DNA from: Pseudomonadota bacterium
GTDB taxonomy: Bacteria; Pseudomonadota; Gammaproteobacteria; Steroidobacterales; Steroidobacteraceae
Reading direction: 5' to 3'
Length of the DNA stretch: 64,000 nucleotides
NCBI GenBank assembly: GCA_016713725.1
Contig: JADJOO010000020.1
Coordinates: forward strand, 1 to 64,000
Position 1 is the stretch's first letter, and each line of letters begins with the position of its first letter. A program made the translations under genes and the position numbers. Of this stretch, positions 17,286-26,006 are shown in pieces. The notes beneath the pieces are model-generated. The model was given only the letters and a program-made list of their open reading frames with translations. It was not told the DNA's origin and did not search any database.

Positions 17286-19697
17286 TGGATATGGCTGCAA
17301 CCGACTCATTACGGCTGATCGACGCTGCCGCCGCGGGCCAACGGCTCGACAGTACGGCGGCGGCGCTGCTGGTGCATGCGCCGCTCGCATCGCTCATGCA
17401 CACCGCCGAGGAGCTGACCCTGGCCGGCTTCGGTTCGACGGTCAGCTACTCGCGCAAGGTCTTTATCCCGCTCACACAGTTGTGCAGGGATGTCTGTCAC
17501 TACTGCACGTTCGCGAAGGCGCCGCGCCGCCTCGCGCAGCCCTACCTGTCGCCGGATGAAGTATTGGCGATCGCGCGGGCGGGCCAGGCCCATGGTTGCA
17601 AGGAAGCACTGTTCACGCTGGGCGACAAGCCGGAATTGCGCTATGCCGTGGCTCGCCGCGCGCTCGCTCAGCACGACGCCGTAACGACACTCGAATACCT
17701 CGAGCGGATGGCAGTGTTGGTGTTCCGCGAGAGCGGCTTGCTGCCGCACCTCAATCCGGGTGTCATGAATCGCGAGGAACTCGCACGCCTGCGGCCGGTC
17801 GCAGCCTCGATGGGGCTGATGCTGGAGTCGGGCGCCGAGCGGCTGGCGATGCGCGGTGGCCCGCATTTCGGCTCGCCGGACAAGCAGCCGACGCAGCGTC
17901 TAGCGACGCTGCGCGCGGCAGGTGAACTCAGTATACCCGTGACGACTGGCCTGCTGATCGGCATCGGCGAAACCCGCCGCGAGCGGCTGGAGTCGCTACT
18001 TGGGCTGCGGGCGCTGCACGAGGAGTTCGGCCACCTCGGAAATCATCATCCAGAATTTCCGCGCCAAGCCGGGGACTCGCATGGCCTCCGGCGCCGGAGC
18101 CGACGCTCGAGGAGCAGCTCTGGACTATCGCGGTCACACGATTGCTGTTTGGTCCTCGGATGTCGATCCAGGCACCGCCGAATCTTCAGCCCAATGCGCT
18201 GGTACCGTTGCGGTCCGCCGGAATCAACGACTGGGGCGGCGGGTCACCCGTGACGCCGGATCACGTGAACCCGGAGGCGCCGTGGCCGCATCTTGCGGCA
18301 CTGGAGCGCCAGACGGAGGAAGCAGGGCGGGAACTCGTCGAGCGTCTTGCAATTACGCCCGCGTACGTGCGCGATGCGGGTCGCTGGGCAGACGAGGGCA
18401 TGGCGCGGCACATCCGCCGCATGAGCGATGCGCGGGGTTACGCGCGAACGAATGCATGGTTTGCCGGATCGGCTTCAGCGATCCCGGATGAGGCGGCGAA
18501 CTGGATGTCGGGCGGTCCGCGCACTGTGGCCGGTCGGGGACGCCTGACTTCGATCCTCGCGGCAGCGCAGGCCGGACGGGATCTAGCCGAACAGGAGATT
18601 GTTGAACTCTTTACGGTCGCGGATCACGACCTTCCGGCGGTGCTTACGGCAGCCGATGAACTGCGCAGAGTCGCCGTCGGCGAGACGGTGACATACGTCG
18701 TCAACCGCAACATCAACTACACGAACGTCTGCAACTACCGTTGCGGGTTCTGTGCCTTTCGAAGGGGCGGAGTGCAAGGGGCCTGCGTGGCCCTGCGTAC
18801 GATTTGTCCCCTGACCGAGATCGCGGAACGGACGCGCGAGGCCGCTGCGGTGGGTGCTACGGAGGTCTGCCTGCAGGGCGGCATCCACCCGAGTTACACG
18901 GGCGAGACCTATCTTCGTATCGTACGCGCAGTCAAGGAAGCGGTACCGTCGATGCACGTGCACGCATTCTCGCCGCTCGAGATCCGACACGGCGCCGCGA
19001 CGCTGGGACTTGAGCTGCGGGAGTATCTGTCGCGGCTCGCCGCTGACGGACTCTCGAGCCTGCCAGGGACCGCGGCAGAGATTCTGGATGACGAGGTGCG
19101 TAGAGTCATCTGCCCGGACAAGCTGACGACGTCAGAGTGGCTGGAGACGGTAGCTGATGCGCATGCCGTGGGGCTCAGGTCGACCGCAACGATCATGTAC
19201 GGCCATGTGGACGCGCCGGTGCACTGGGCACGTCACCTGCTGCGAGTCCGCGCGCTGCAGGCAGCGACTGGCGGGATCACCGAGTTCGTGCCGTTGCCGT
19301 ACGTCCACATGGAGGCCCCCCTCTGGCGCCGCGGTCTCACGCGTTCGGGGCCGACCTTCCGCGAGGCGGTGCTGATGCACGCGGTCGCGCGACTCGTGCT
19401 GCATCCGCTGGTGACAAACATCCAGGTCTCGTGGGTCAAGATGGGGCCCGAAGGCGCGGCGCTGTGTCTGCGAGCCGGAGCCAACGACCTCGGCGGAACT
19501 TTGATGAATGAATCGATCAGCGCGCGGCCGGTGGCGTGCACGGTCAACTGCTGACCCGCGAGCAGCTCGCGGCCATTGCTGCTAGCCTCGGACGGCCGAT
19601 CCGACAGCGCACAACGTTCTACCAGAGCACTGAGCAGAAAGTGGCGTGTGGTGGTTCGCGTCGCGTCGCTGCTGCAGCCGCCGATTCGTTCGCCTGA
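17285..19697 (+). CDS. fbiC: Fused FO synthase (CofG-CofH), frameshifted
   Basis: Two radical-SAM domains in one chain of about 800 residues, as in actinobacterial FbiC (archaea and many others have separate CofG and CofH). They join tyrosine with the ribityl-diaminouracil intermediate of riboflavin synthesis to make FO, the deazaflavin chromophore. CofG cluster cysteines: CRDVCHYC (codons at 17483, 17495, 17504). CofH cluster: CNYRCGFC (18730, 18742, 18751). The CofG end INDWGGGSPVTPDHVNPEAP runs without a stop into the CofH half. Shifts near 18041 and 18087 split CofG. A compensated pair between about 18757 and 18815 hides the conserved GLRGPAYDL. A shift near 19518 hides the tail RPIRQRTTFY, so the true stop is 19695-19697. 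Starts at the overlapping ATG 17285. Confidence 0.9.
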
Positions 19698-19805
19698 ATT
19701 TCGACGTGACCTGCTTGAAATACGGCTACAACGCGTCGGCCGGTCCATGGTCTCGACACGGTCGGAGCATCAAGGCGCGATCTAATCTTTCGGAGCACCA
19801 TCGGT

Positions 19806-20489
19806 ATGAATGAGGCGACCTTCCCTGTAGTTGCTGTCATCGGCGGCACAGGCAACCTTGGTCACGCCCTTGCCAGGCGCTGGGCGCAGGCCGGCTACAC
19901 GCTGGTGCTTGGGTCGCGTGACTCCGTCCGCGCCGACGCCGCGGCGACGGCAATGCGAGATGCGGTTCCCAATGCCAGGGTGCGAGGCCTTACGAATCGA
20001 GATGCAGCGCTTGCGGCCGATATCGTTGTTCTGGCCGTGCCGTACGCTTCGCAGGAGGCAACCCTCGATGAGATTCGGGACGCCGTACAAGGCAAGTTAG
20101 TGGTCGACACAACCGTGCCACTTGTGCCGCCGAAGGTCATGCGCGTGCAACTTCCTCCGGAGGGTTCGGCGGCAGTTCGAGCACAGGGACTCCTGGGGCC
20201 GGCTGTGACGGTCGCCTCTGCGTTTCACAGCACAGCCGCACATCGATTGGAGACCGATGACACGATTGATTGTGACGTATTGGTCTTTGGTGACTCAGGG
20301 AAGCGCGTGATCGCGTCATGGGAGCTCGTCTCGGCAGCGAGGCTTCGCGGCCTTCATGGCGGCGCATTGGCGAACTCGGCTGCCGCCGAGGCATTGACGT
20401 CGGTCCTCATCTTCATCAATAAGCACTATACAGCCGACGGGGCTGGCATCCGCATCACAGGAAAGCTGATCCCACCCGCACCAGGTTGA
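19806..20489 (+). CDS. npdG: F420-dependent NADP oxidoreductase
   Basis: 227 residues with an N-terminal Rossmann fold (VVAVIGGTGNLGHALARRWA, then TLVLGSRD for the 2'-phosphate of NADP). The family marks VDTTVPLVPPKVMRVQLPP and VTVASAFHSTAA follow, then CDVLVFGDS. It exchanges hydride between NADPH and F420, and in bacteria most often makes reduced F420 for F420-dependent reductases. It lies between fbiC and cofE in the same run; its stop (20487-20489) is only a few bases before the cofE start. It is intact. Alternative: a generic NADPH-dependent reductase of the same fold, but the context makes F420 use very likely. Confidence 0.9.
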   Translation: MNEATFPVVAVIGGTGNLGHALARRWAQAGYTLVLGSRDSVRADAAATAMRDAVPNARVRGLTNRDAALAADIVVLAVPYASQEATLDEIRDAVQGKLVVDTTVPLVPPKVMRVQLPPEGSAAVRAQGLLGPAVTVASAFHSTAAHRLETDDTIDCDVLVFGDSGKRVIASWELVSAARLRGLHGGALANSAAAEALTSVLIFINKHYTADGAGIRITGKLIPPAPG

Positions 20490-20494
20490 GTGTG

Positions 20495-21265
20495 ATGGCC
20501 AGCGCGTCGCTGATTTTCCATGCGCTGCCCAGCATTCCGGAGATTGCGCCGGGAACCGACCTTGCGTCGATCGCGGAGCACGCACTGCTGGCCGCCCGGA
20601 TCGAGGTGCGCGCTGGCGATGTACTGGTTTTCGCGCAGAAAGTCGTCTCCAAGGCTGAAGGCCGCTTGGTGCGGCTCCGTGACGTCCAGCCTTCGAGCCG
20701 GGCGCTGGAACTCGCAGCGCGCTGCCTGAAAGACCCGCGACTGGTGGAACTGGTCCTGGCCGAATCGAGCGAGGTGGTCCGGGTCGCGCCCAATGTCCTG
20801 GTGACCCGACACCGTTGTGGATACGTCATGGCCAATGCGGGCATCGATCATTCGAACACCGGTACGGCACCGGATGCCGGTGTGGTGCTGCTCCTGCCGA
20901 TCGACGCTGATGCATCCGCGCGCGCGCTGTGCAGCGCGCTCCGAGCCCGGCTCGGCATCGCTCCGGGCGTGATCGTCAGCGACAGTTTTGGCCGGCCGTG
21001 TCGCATGGGAACGGTCAATGTCGCGCTGGGTGTGGACGGGTTGCCGTCAATCGTGGACATGCGTGGTGGGTGCGATCGCGACGGGCGCAGGCTGCAGGTC
21101 ACTCAGGTAGCGATCGCAGACGCCATTGCTGCCGGTGCAGGCCTGGCCATGGGCGAGGCCGCCGAGGGAGCGCCGATCGTGCACGTGCGGGGCTTTGCGT
21201 CGACCGAGCCATGCAGTGACGGCCAAGCACTGATCCGCCCGGCGAAGGAGGACCTGTTTCGGTGA
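20495..21265 (+). CDS. cofE: F420-0:gamma-L-glutamate ligase
   Basis: About 256 residues, the single-domain CofE form. It adds glutamates to F420-0 with GTP. Seen: LVFAQKVVSKAEGRLVRL, the nucleotide and metal site VMANAGIDHSNTGTAPDAG, SDSFGRPCRMGTVNVALGV and AGLAMGEAAEGAPIVHVRGF. ATG 20495 is preferred; GTG 20492 is the alternative. The mycobacterial homologue FbiB carries an extra C-terminal FMN reductase domain that converts dehydro-F420 made from PEP; that domain is absent here. The stop overlaps the GTG start of cofD (GTGA), so the two are coupled. Confidence 0.93.
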   Translation: MASASLIFHALPSIPEIAPGTDLASIAEHALLAARIEVRAGDVLVFAQKVVSKAEGRLVRLRDVQPSSRALELAARCLKDPRLVELVLAESSEVVRVAPNVLVTRHRCGYVMANAGIDHSNTGTAPDAGVVLLLPIDADASARALCSALRARLGIAPGVIVSDSFGRPCRMGTVNVALGVDGLPSIVDMRGGCDRDGRRLQVTQVAIADAIAAGAGLAMGEAAEGAPIVHVRGFASTEPCSDGQALIRPAKEDLFR

Positions 21266-22236
21266 CCAAGACTGCGAAAGTGCTCGCCATCTCGGGTGGC
21301 ATCGGTGGCGCCAAGCTGGCGCTTGGTTTGCAGCGCGTGCTGCCGCCGGGCGACCTTGCCGTGCTCGTGAATACCGGCGACGATTTCCGGCATCTCGGGC
21401 TCGCGATCTCGCCCGACCTTGATACGGTGCTCTACACATTTGCCGGCGTTGCCAATGCCGGGGCCGGTTGGGGTCGCGAAGGCGAAACCTGGAATTTTCT
21501 CGAGGAACTGCGTCGGATCGACGGCCCAGCCTGGTTCCAGCTGGGCGACCGCGACCTCGTGGTCCACGTCGAGCGGACGAGCCGGCTGGCCCTCGGTGAG
21601 TCACTCACTTCGATCATGGCCGCCCTCGGCCGCCGATTCGGCGTGCCGAGTGCGATCCTTCCGATGACCGACGACGCGGTGGCCACCCTGCTCGACACGG
21701 ACGCCGGAGTGCTGGAGTTCCAGGAGTACTTCGTGCGCCGGCGTTGTGAACCGAGGATTCGTGCCGTGCGGTACGCAGGGGCCGCAACCGCTACCGCAAA
21801 CCCGGCGTTGACCGGGCTGCTGGCGTCGCCGGAGCTGGAATGCGTGGTGATTTGCCCGTCGAATCCGTACCTGAGCATCGGACCGGTCCTCGCGATCGCT
21901 GGGTTGCGCGACGCCCTGGCCCGCTGCCCCGTCCCCGTCGTGGTGATCTCGCCGATCATCGGCGGGCGCGCGGTCAAAGGGCCGACGGTCAAGCTGATGC
22001 GTGAACTCGGTGTCGATGTTTCACCACGATCCATCACGGAGCACTATGCAGGCCTCATCGACGGCCTCGTGGTCGATTCCGAGGACATGGCGTTTGCATC
22101 GGCCACTGGGGTGCCTACGCTAGTGACGCCAACGCTCATGCAGACCCTTGTCGACCGCGAGGCACTGGCGCGGGCCGCGCTCGGTTTCGCGGCATCGCTG
22201 GCGGCCGCGCCGCGGTTGCCGAGAACTGTACCGTAA
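21262..22236 (+). CDS. cofD: 2-phospho-L-lactate transferase (LPPG:FO transferase)
   Basis: 324 residues of the CofD/FbiA family. It transfers the phospho-acid from the CofC product to FO, giving F420-0 or a close analogue. Marks: the N-terminal ISGGIGGAKLALGLQRVLPP, VNTGDDFRHLGLAISPDLDT, ILPMTDDAVATL and the PSNPYLSIGPVLAI loop, then SPIIGGRAVKGPT. GTG start 21262 is inside the end of cofE. It is the last gene of the F420 run and is followed immediately by a hairpin in which its own stop codon takes part. Intact. Confidence 0.94.
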   Translation: MTKTAKVLAISGGIGGAKLALGLQRVLPPGDLAVLVNTGDDFRHLGLAISPDLDTVLYTFAGVANAGAGWGREGETWNFLEELRRIDGPAWFQLGDRDLVVHVERTSRLALGESLTSIMAALGRRFGVPSAILPMTDDAVATLLDTDAGVLEFQEYFVRRRCEPRIRAVRYAGAATATANPALTGLLASPELECVVICPSNPYLSIGPVLAIAGLRDALARCPVPVVVISPIIGGRAVKGPTVKLMRELGVDVSPRSITEHYAGLIDGLVVDSEDMAFASATGVPTLVTPTLMQTLVDREALARAALGFAASLAAAPRLPRTVP

Positions 22237-22252
22237 GCGGCTACGCCGCTAC
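22233..22252 (+). terminator. Hairpin overlapping the cofD stop
   Basis: GTAAGCGGC-TAC-GCCGCTAC: an 8-base-pair stem with one bulged A and a 3-base loop; the TAA stop of cofD is in the 5' arm. Likely ends or dampens transcription of the F420 run; there is no U tract. Confidence 0.45.
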
Positions 22253-22389
22253 TTCCGCGTCTCCGTATCAGCCCGGCCAACCTGTGCAGCCTGGCTGCGC
22301 GCTTCACTATCCGCCGGCGACACTTTGACGATGCTTTCGTCGTCGCTGTTCCGCGCGCCGGTAGGACTCAGCCCGAGGAGTAGCCCCTG

Positions 22390-22463
22390 GCGATCGATCC
22401 AGTCGTTCTTCCCGAGCTTGGAAAGGCAGACACGCGCCCGGGAAGAACGACTGGATCGATCGC
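22390..22463. repeat. Intergenic hairpin element, copy 1 (variable stem, conserved loop)
   Basis: Perfect 25-base inverted arms (22390-22414 and 22439-22463) enclosing a 24-base loop, AGCTTGGAAAGGCAGACACG plus CGCC. The same loop, 23 of 24 bases in the reverse complement, occurs in copy 2 at 28440-28463, although the arms are unrelated. Imperfect pairing extends further out on both sides. It lies between the convergent cofD and TonB receptor genes, so it may act as a bidirectional terminator. Confidence 0.75.
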
Positions 22464-22563
22464 CTGCGGCACGGCGCCTGGGCTCGTCCTCGGCGCGCCG
22501 AAAACTGCGCACGGCGCACGGTGCGTCGAGATGTGGCAACCCCAGCGTATGAGTCCGGTGGGC

Positions 22564-24654
22564 CTAAAACCTTACGGTCGCGGCAACCCGCAGCGTGCGC
22601 GGCTCCGCAGGATGGAAGTGAATGTCGGCGACGGGCTGCGATTCGCTGGGCAGCTGCGACTCGTAGAAGTAGCTGATGTCGCTGGCTTCCGCATCGAACA
22701 GGTTGAAGACCGACGCCATCACGCTCAGGCGTGGCGAGAAGCGGTAGCCGGCCTGCGCATTCACGGTCGAGGTCGAGTGCGAGCGTACGCTGTTGTCCTC
22801 GATCAGCGGGGCCGGGCCGAAGTAACGCCAGCGGGCGCCACCGAACCAGCCCAAGTCGCGCTGGATGCTGAGGCCGACCGACACGACGGTCTCCACGGCA
22901 CCGGGAATGTAGTTGCCCGCGGGGTCGTACTCGGTGAACCGGGCATGCGACCACGAGTAGTCCGCGTCCAGGATCACCGTTTCGAACGGGGTCCAGTACG
23001 CGCCGAGTTCGACGCCATAGCGCCGGGTTGCGCGGCTTGGCTCGGTGATGCCGCCGTCACCGACGAACAGCAGTTCCGAGTCGATGTCCAGGTTCCACAA
23101 GGCGGCCGTCAACTGCAGGCCGGGCACAGCCGCGGTGCGGACGCCGATTTCCGTGCCGGTGGCCGGCACGATTGGATCGACGGGATCGGCCTGGGTAACT
23201 CCGTCCGTGGGATCGACGCGGATCGTCGTGCCGCGGGCGTCGTTGGTGTGAAAGCCGCGACCCGCGTTCAGGAAGACCTCCGTCTCCGCCCACGGCCCCA
23301 GCACGACCGTCAGTTTCGGGCTCGCGATCGAATCGGTCTCGTCGCCGGAGTTGGCCGGGAGATCGCTGTCGACCGAGAAATCCAGGTAGTCGAAGCGGAG
23401 TCCCGCCTCCGTGCGCAGCCAGTCCGTCCAGCGCTGGTCATGGATGACGTAGGCCGAGTACTGCGCCTGGCGGACGTCGTCCTTGCGGATCGTCTCGAAC
23501 CGCTCGCGGGCGAAGGTCCGGTACAAGGCGACCGGTGTGATGTCGTCCATGCGCAGTTCGGCGCCGGCGCGCAGTGAGCCGTCGAGCCCGTTCAACGAAG
23601 CCGGCAAGTCGTACTCGAAGTGACCGCCGTACACGCGGCGACTGTCGTACTGCTCGAACTGGTCGCCGTCGACCGGGTCGAGCGCGTAGGTGAAGTTCGA
23701 GAACAGGTCGAGGTGGTAGTCGATGGCGTAGGCCAGCGCCGACCAGCCGCGCCCGTCGTGCCGGGACCACGCGTCGAGCGACAGGCTGTAGCGATGCGAC
23801 TCGCCGCCCGTGGTGTCGTCCACGTGACCGAAGCGCGGGATCAACCCGGCATCCACGGCCCGCTGCGGAACCTGGTCGGTGCTGTCCCAGCTGCCGTCGT
23901 AGCCCATGCCCGTGACGGCGAACCCGGCCTCGGCAGTGCCGCGGCTGTACTTGATGACCCCGCTGGTCTTCTGGAAATCCTCGGGCAGTGTCCAGGGCCC
24001 GTCGGTCTGCGACCAGTCGAGGCCCAGCAGCAGCGTCCCGCCCGCCACCTGCGGCGAGGCGCTGGCGAACAGCCGATAGTAGTTGTCCTCGCCGACCGTC
24101 AGGCCCAGCGTTGGCGCGCCGCTGTCGCGGATGTAGGAGATGCGCGCCGCGCCGGCCGCCGAGAAGTTTCCTTCTTCAGCAAAGTAGGGACCCTTGCGGT
24201 ATTGCACGGTATCCACCAGCTCGTGGACCAGGAAGTTGATGTCGGCGTACCCCTGGCCATGGGCGTGGGTCGGCATGTTCACCGGCACGCCGTCCACGTA
24301 GCTCGCAAAGTCGGTGCCATGGTCGAGGTTGAAGCCGCGCAGGAAATACTGGTTCGCCTTGCCGTCGCCACTGTGCTGCGTGACAACCAGCCCGGGTACG
24401 ACCTCGAGCACTTCGCCGGGTCGCAGGACCGGCCGGCCCTGCAGCTGCGCACTCGTGACGATGCCTTCGCTCGCGGCCCGCGACTCGCCGATCAGCCCGA
24501 TGCGCTGGGCAGTGACCACGATCTCCTCGAGCGGGGTGCCGGTGGGAATGCCGGAGGCCAGGGCGCTGCCCGGCAATGCCAGGATGACGAGCGCTGCGGC
24601 GGTTGCCAGCGACGGTTGGCGCTGATTGCGTGGCATGGGCAGGCTGTCCATCAT
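22564..24654 (-). CDS. TonB-dependent receptor, probably for nickel (NikR-controlled)
   Basis: 696 residues, intact: a signal peptide (ALVILALPGSALAS), the TonB-box stretch TPLEEIVVTAQRIG at about residue 40, a plug with FLRGFNLDHGTDFASYVDGV and NMPTHAHGQGYADINFL, and a 22-strand-type barrel ending LRVAATVRF with a terminal Phe. The plug motif HAHGQG may offer histidines for a metal. The gene is divergent from nikR, and a NikR operator lies 55 bases upstream of its start, so it should be repressed when nickel is plentiful. This makes it a nickel or nickel-chelate receptor, like NikR-controlled FrpB4 of Helicobacter in logic. ATG 24651 has slightly better spacing to GGGAG than ATG 24654. Confidence 0.87.
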   Translation of the reverse strand: MMDSLPMPRNQRQPSLATAAALVILALPGSALASGIPTGTPLEEIVVTAQRIGLIGESRAASEGIVTSAQLQGRPVLRPGEVLEVVPGLVVTQHSGDGKANQYFLRGFNLDHGTDFASYVDGVPVNMPTHAHGQGYADINFLVHELVDTVQYRKGPYFAEEGNFSAAGAARISYIRDSGAPTLGLTVGEDNYYRLFASASPQVAGGTLLLGLDWSQTDGPWTLPEDFQKTSGVIKYSRGTAEAGFAVTGMGYDGSWDSTDQVPQRAVDAGLIPRFGHVDDTTGGESHRYSLSLDAWSRHDGRGWSALAYAIDYHLDLFSNFTYALDPVDGDQFEQYDSRRVYGGHFEYDLPASLNGLDGSLRAGAELRMDDITPVALYRTFARERFETIRKDDVRQAQYSAYVIHDQRWTDWLRTEAGLRFDYLDFSVDSDLPANSGDETDSIASPKLTVVLGPWAETEVFLNAGRGFHTNDARGTTIRVDPTDGVTQADPVDPIVPATGTEIGVRTAAVPGLQLTAALWNLDIDSELLFVGDGGITEPSRATRRYGVELGAYWTPFETVILDADYSWSHARFTEYDPAGNYIPGAVETVVSVGLSIQRDLGWFGGARWRYFGPAPLIEDNSVRSHSTSTVNAQAGYRFSPRLSVMASVFNLFDAEASDISYFYESQLPSESQPVADIHFHPAEPRTLRVAATVRF

Positions 24655-24708
24655 GAACTCCCGGCTTCAACCGACGGGCGGTGCTCCGGGTCCGGAGACT
24701 ATCCGGCG

Positions 24709-24736
24709 GTATGATGTTTATCAAATAAGTGCATAC
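24709..24736. promoter_or_regulatory. NikR operator between nikR and the TonB receptor
   Basis: GTATGA, exactly 16 bases, then GCATAC. The NikR consensus is GTATGA-N16-TCATAC, so only one position differs. It sits in the shared 108-base promoter region, 26 bases upstream of the nikR ATG and 55 upstream of the receptor. It can therefore control both genes. Confidence 0.85.
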
Positions 24737-24762
24737 CCTAACCCGGCCGTGGAGGCCTCCAG

Positions 24763-25336
24763 ATGCAACGCACGACGATCACGCTCGACGACGACTTGAT
24801 GGAGCGGCTGGATGAGTTCATGGCGGATCGCCGCTACGCCAACCGCAGCGAGGCCATTCGCGACCTGGTGCGCGCCGGCCTCGAGCAGTCGACCCTCGAT
24901 GGCGCAGCCGACGCGCAGTGCCTCGGGGCGGCCATCTACGTCTTCGATCACAACGCCAGGGAGCTCGCGAGCCGGCTCACCCACGCAGCGCACGATCATC
25001 ACGACCTGTCGGTCGCGACGCTGCACGCACCTCGATCACGACAGCTGCATGGAAGTCAACGTCCTGCGCGGGCAAGTCGGCGATGTTCGTCACTACGCCG
25101 ATCACGTCATTGCGGAGCGTGGTGTCCGGCATGGGCGCCTCGTGCTGGTGCCTGCTGAATTTTCGACGGAAACCCATGCGCATGGCGGTGCGAAGCTTTC
25201 GCGACACTCGCATTTGCACGTCAAGCGATCCCTAGGCGGGGCTTCGCCTCATTGCTTGAATGGCCAGAGATCTCGTCGCAACGATCAAACGGGCGGACTG
25301 CGGATAACCGCAGGTCGCGGACCGCGCCCGCCCTGA
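24763..25336 (+). CDS. nikR: Nickel-responsive regulator NikR, one frameshift
   Basis: The N-terminal ribbon-helix-helix domain (TTITLDDDLMERLDEFM, then NRSEAIRDLVRAGLEQ) is followed by an ACT-like nickel-binding domain: AAIYVFDHNARELASRL, HHDLSVATLH, then after a shift near 25030 HLDHDSCMEVNVLRG and DHVIAERGVRHGRLVLVPAE. The His/His/His/Cys nickel set of NikR (H in DHHDL, HLDH and the C in DSC) is present across the shift. The tail after VPAE is His-rich (THAHGGAKLSRHSHLH), unlike E. coli NikR. The stop position is uncertain, because the tail beyond about 25240 does not look like family sequence. NikR binds the palindrome just upstream and so regulates itself and the divergent receptor. Confidence 0.88.
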
Positions 25337-25341
25337 CCTAG

Positions 25342-25758
25342 ACTTTCTTCACGAACGCCCGCTGGACACAAAGTCGCAGGACCCACCTCTGGGTCACGCT
25401 GCTGCTGTTGCCCGCCCTGGCGTGTCGCATGCTGGTGCCGCCTGGTTTCATGCCGGGCACCGGTGCAGATCATTCGCCCACGATGCAGATGTGCCACGGC
25501 GCCGGGCCGCTGCCGCAGGGCGCGCAATCGCCCGCAAAGGATGATGGACAGCGGCCTGGGAGTCCTGCGCATCACGAATCGCCTTGCGTCTTTGCGGCCG
25601 CCGGCACGGCTGCGCCACCACCGATCACGTTGGCGGTTCTGGATGGTCCCGCAACGCCAGACGCCATTCCGTCGCCACCGGACCTCGCCGTTGTCTTCCG
25701 GACACCGCATCGCGCCAACCCGCCCAGGGCGCCTCCCACCATCGTCAGCCCCGCCTAG
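25342..25758 (+). CDS. DUF2946-like small exported protein (start unclear)
   Basis: Open from 25342 with no ATG or GTG before TTG 25408, so the start may be hidden by an indel. The N-terminal part is a hydrophobic segment (WVTLLLLPALACRMLVPPGF) like a signal or membrane anchor. It is followed by MQMCHGAGPLP, HHESPCVFAAAGTAAPPP, and a basic, proline-rich end RTPHRANPPRAPP. The spacing of Cys and His and the RAxxPP ending match DUF2946 proteins, which commonly stand next to TonB copper receptors. A role in periplasmic copper handling is inferred from that company; the following gene is an OprC-type copper receptor. Confidence 0.55.
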   Translation, partial: TFFTNARWTQSRRTHLWVTLLLLPALACRMLVPPGFMPGTGADHSPTMQMCHGAGPLPQGAQSPAKDDGQRPGSPAHHESPCVFAAAGTAAPPPITLAVLDGPATPDAIPSPPDLAVVFRTPHRANPPRAPPTIVSPA

Positions 25759-26006
25759 GGCTCGACTGCCCGTTTGAGGCTGGGCGCCTGCATTGGCGCC
25801 CCGGCCTCGGCCCGCCGGGCATCCGCTGTCCTGCCCGTAGTTCCATCTCGACCGCTGCACACATGAGCGGCGGTCGTGGGCTGCGCATGGCATCGCGATG
25901 AATCGGTGACAGCCAACCGCAACGACACCGGGCGGTGCTTGAAGGCGACCCAGCGGGGCCTCGGCAAAGCTCCCACTCCTTGATTTTGATTTTGGAGTCT
26001 GAAGAC

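Noticed and set aside
22564..24654. Plus-strand open frames through the nickel receptor
   Set aside because: The minus-strand receptor has a full TonB architecture and terminal Phe; the plus-strand frames are mirrors.
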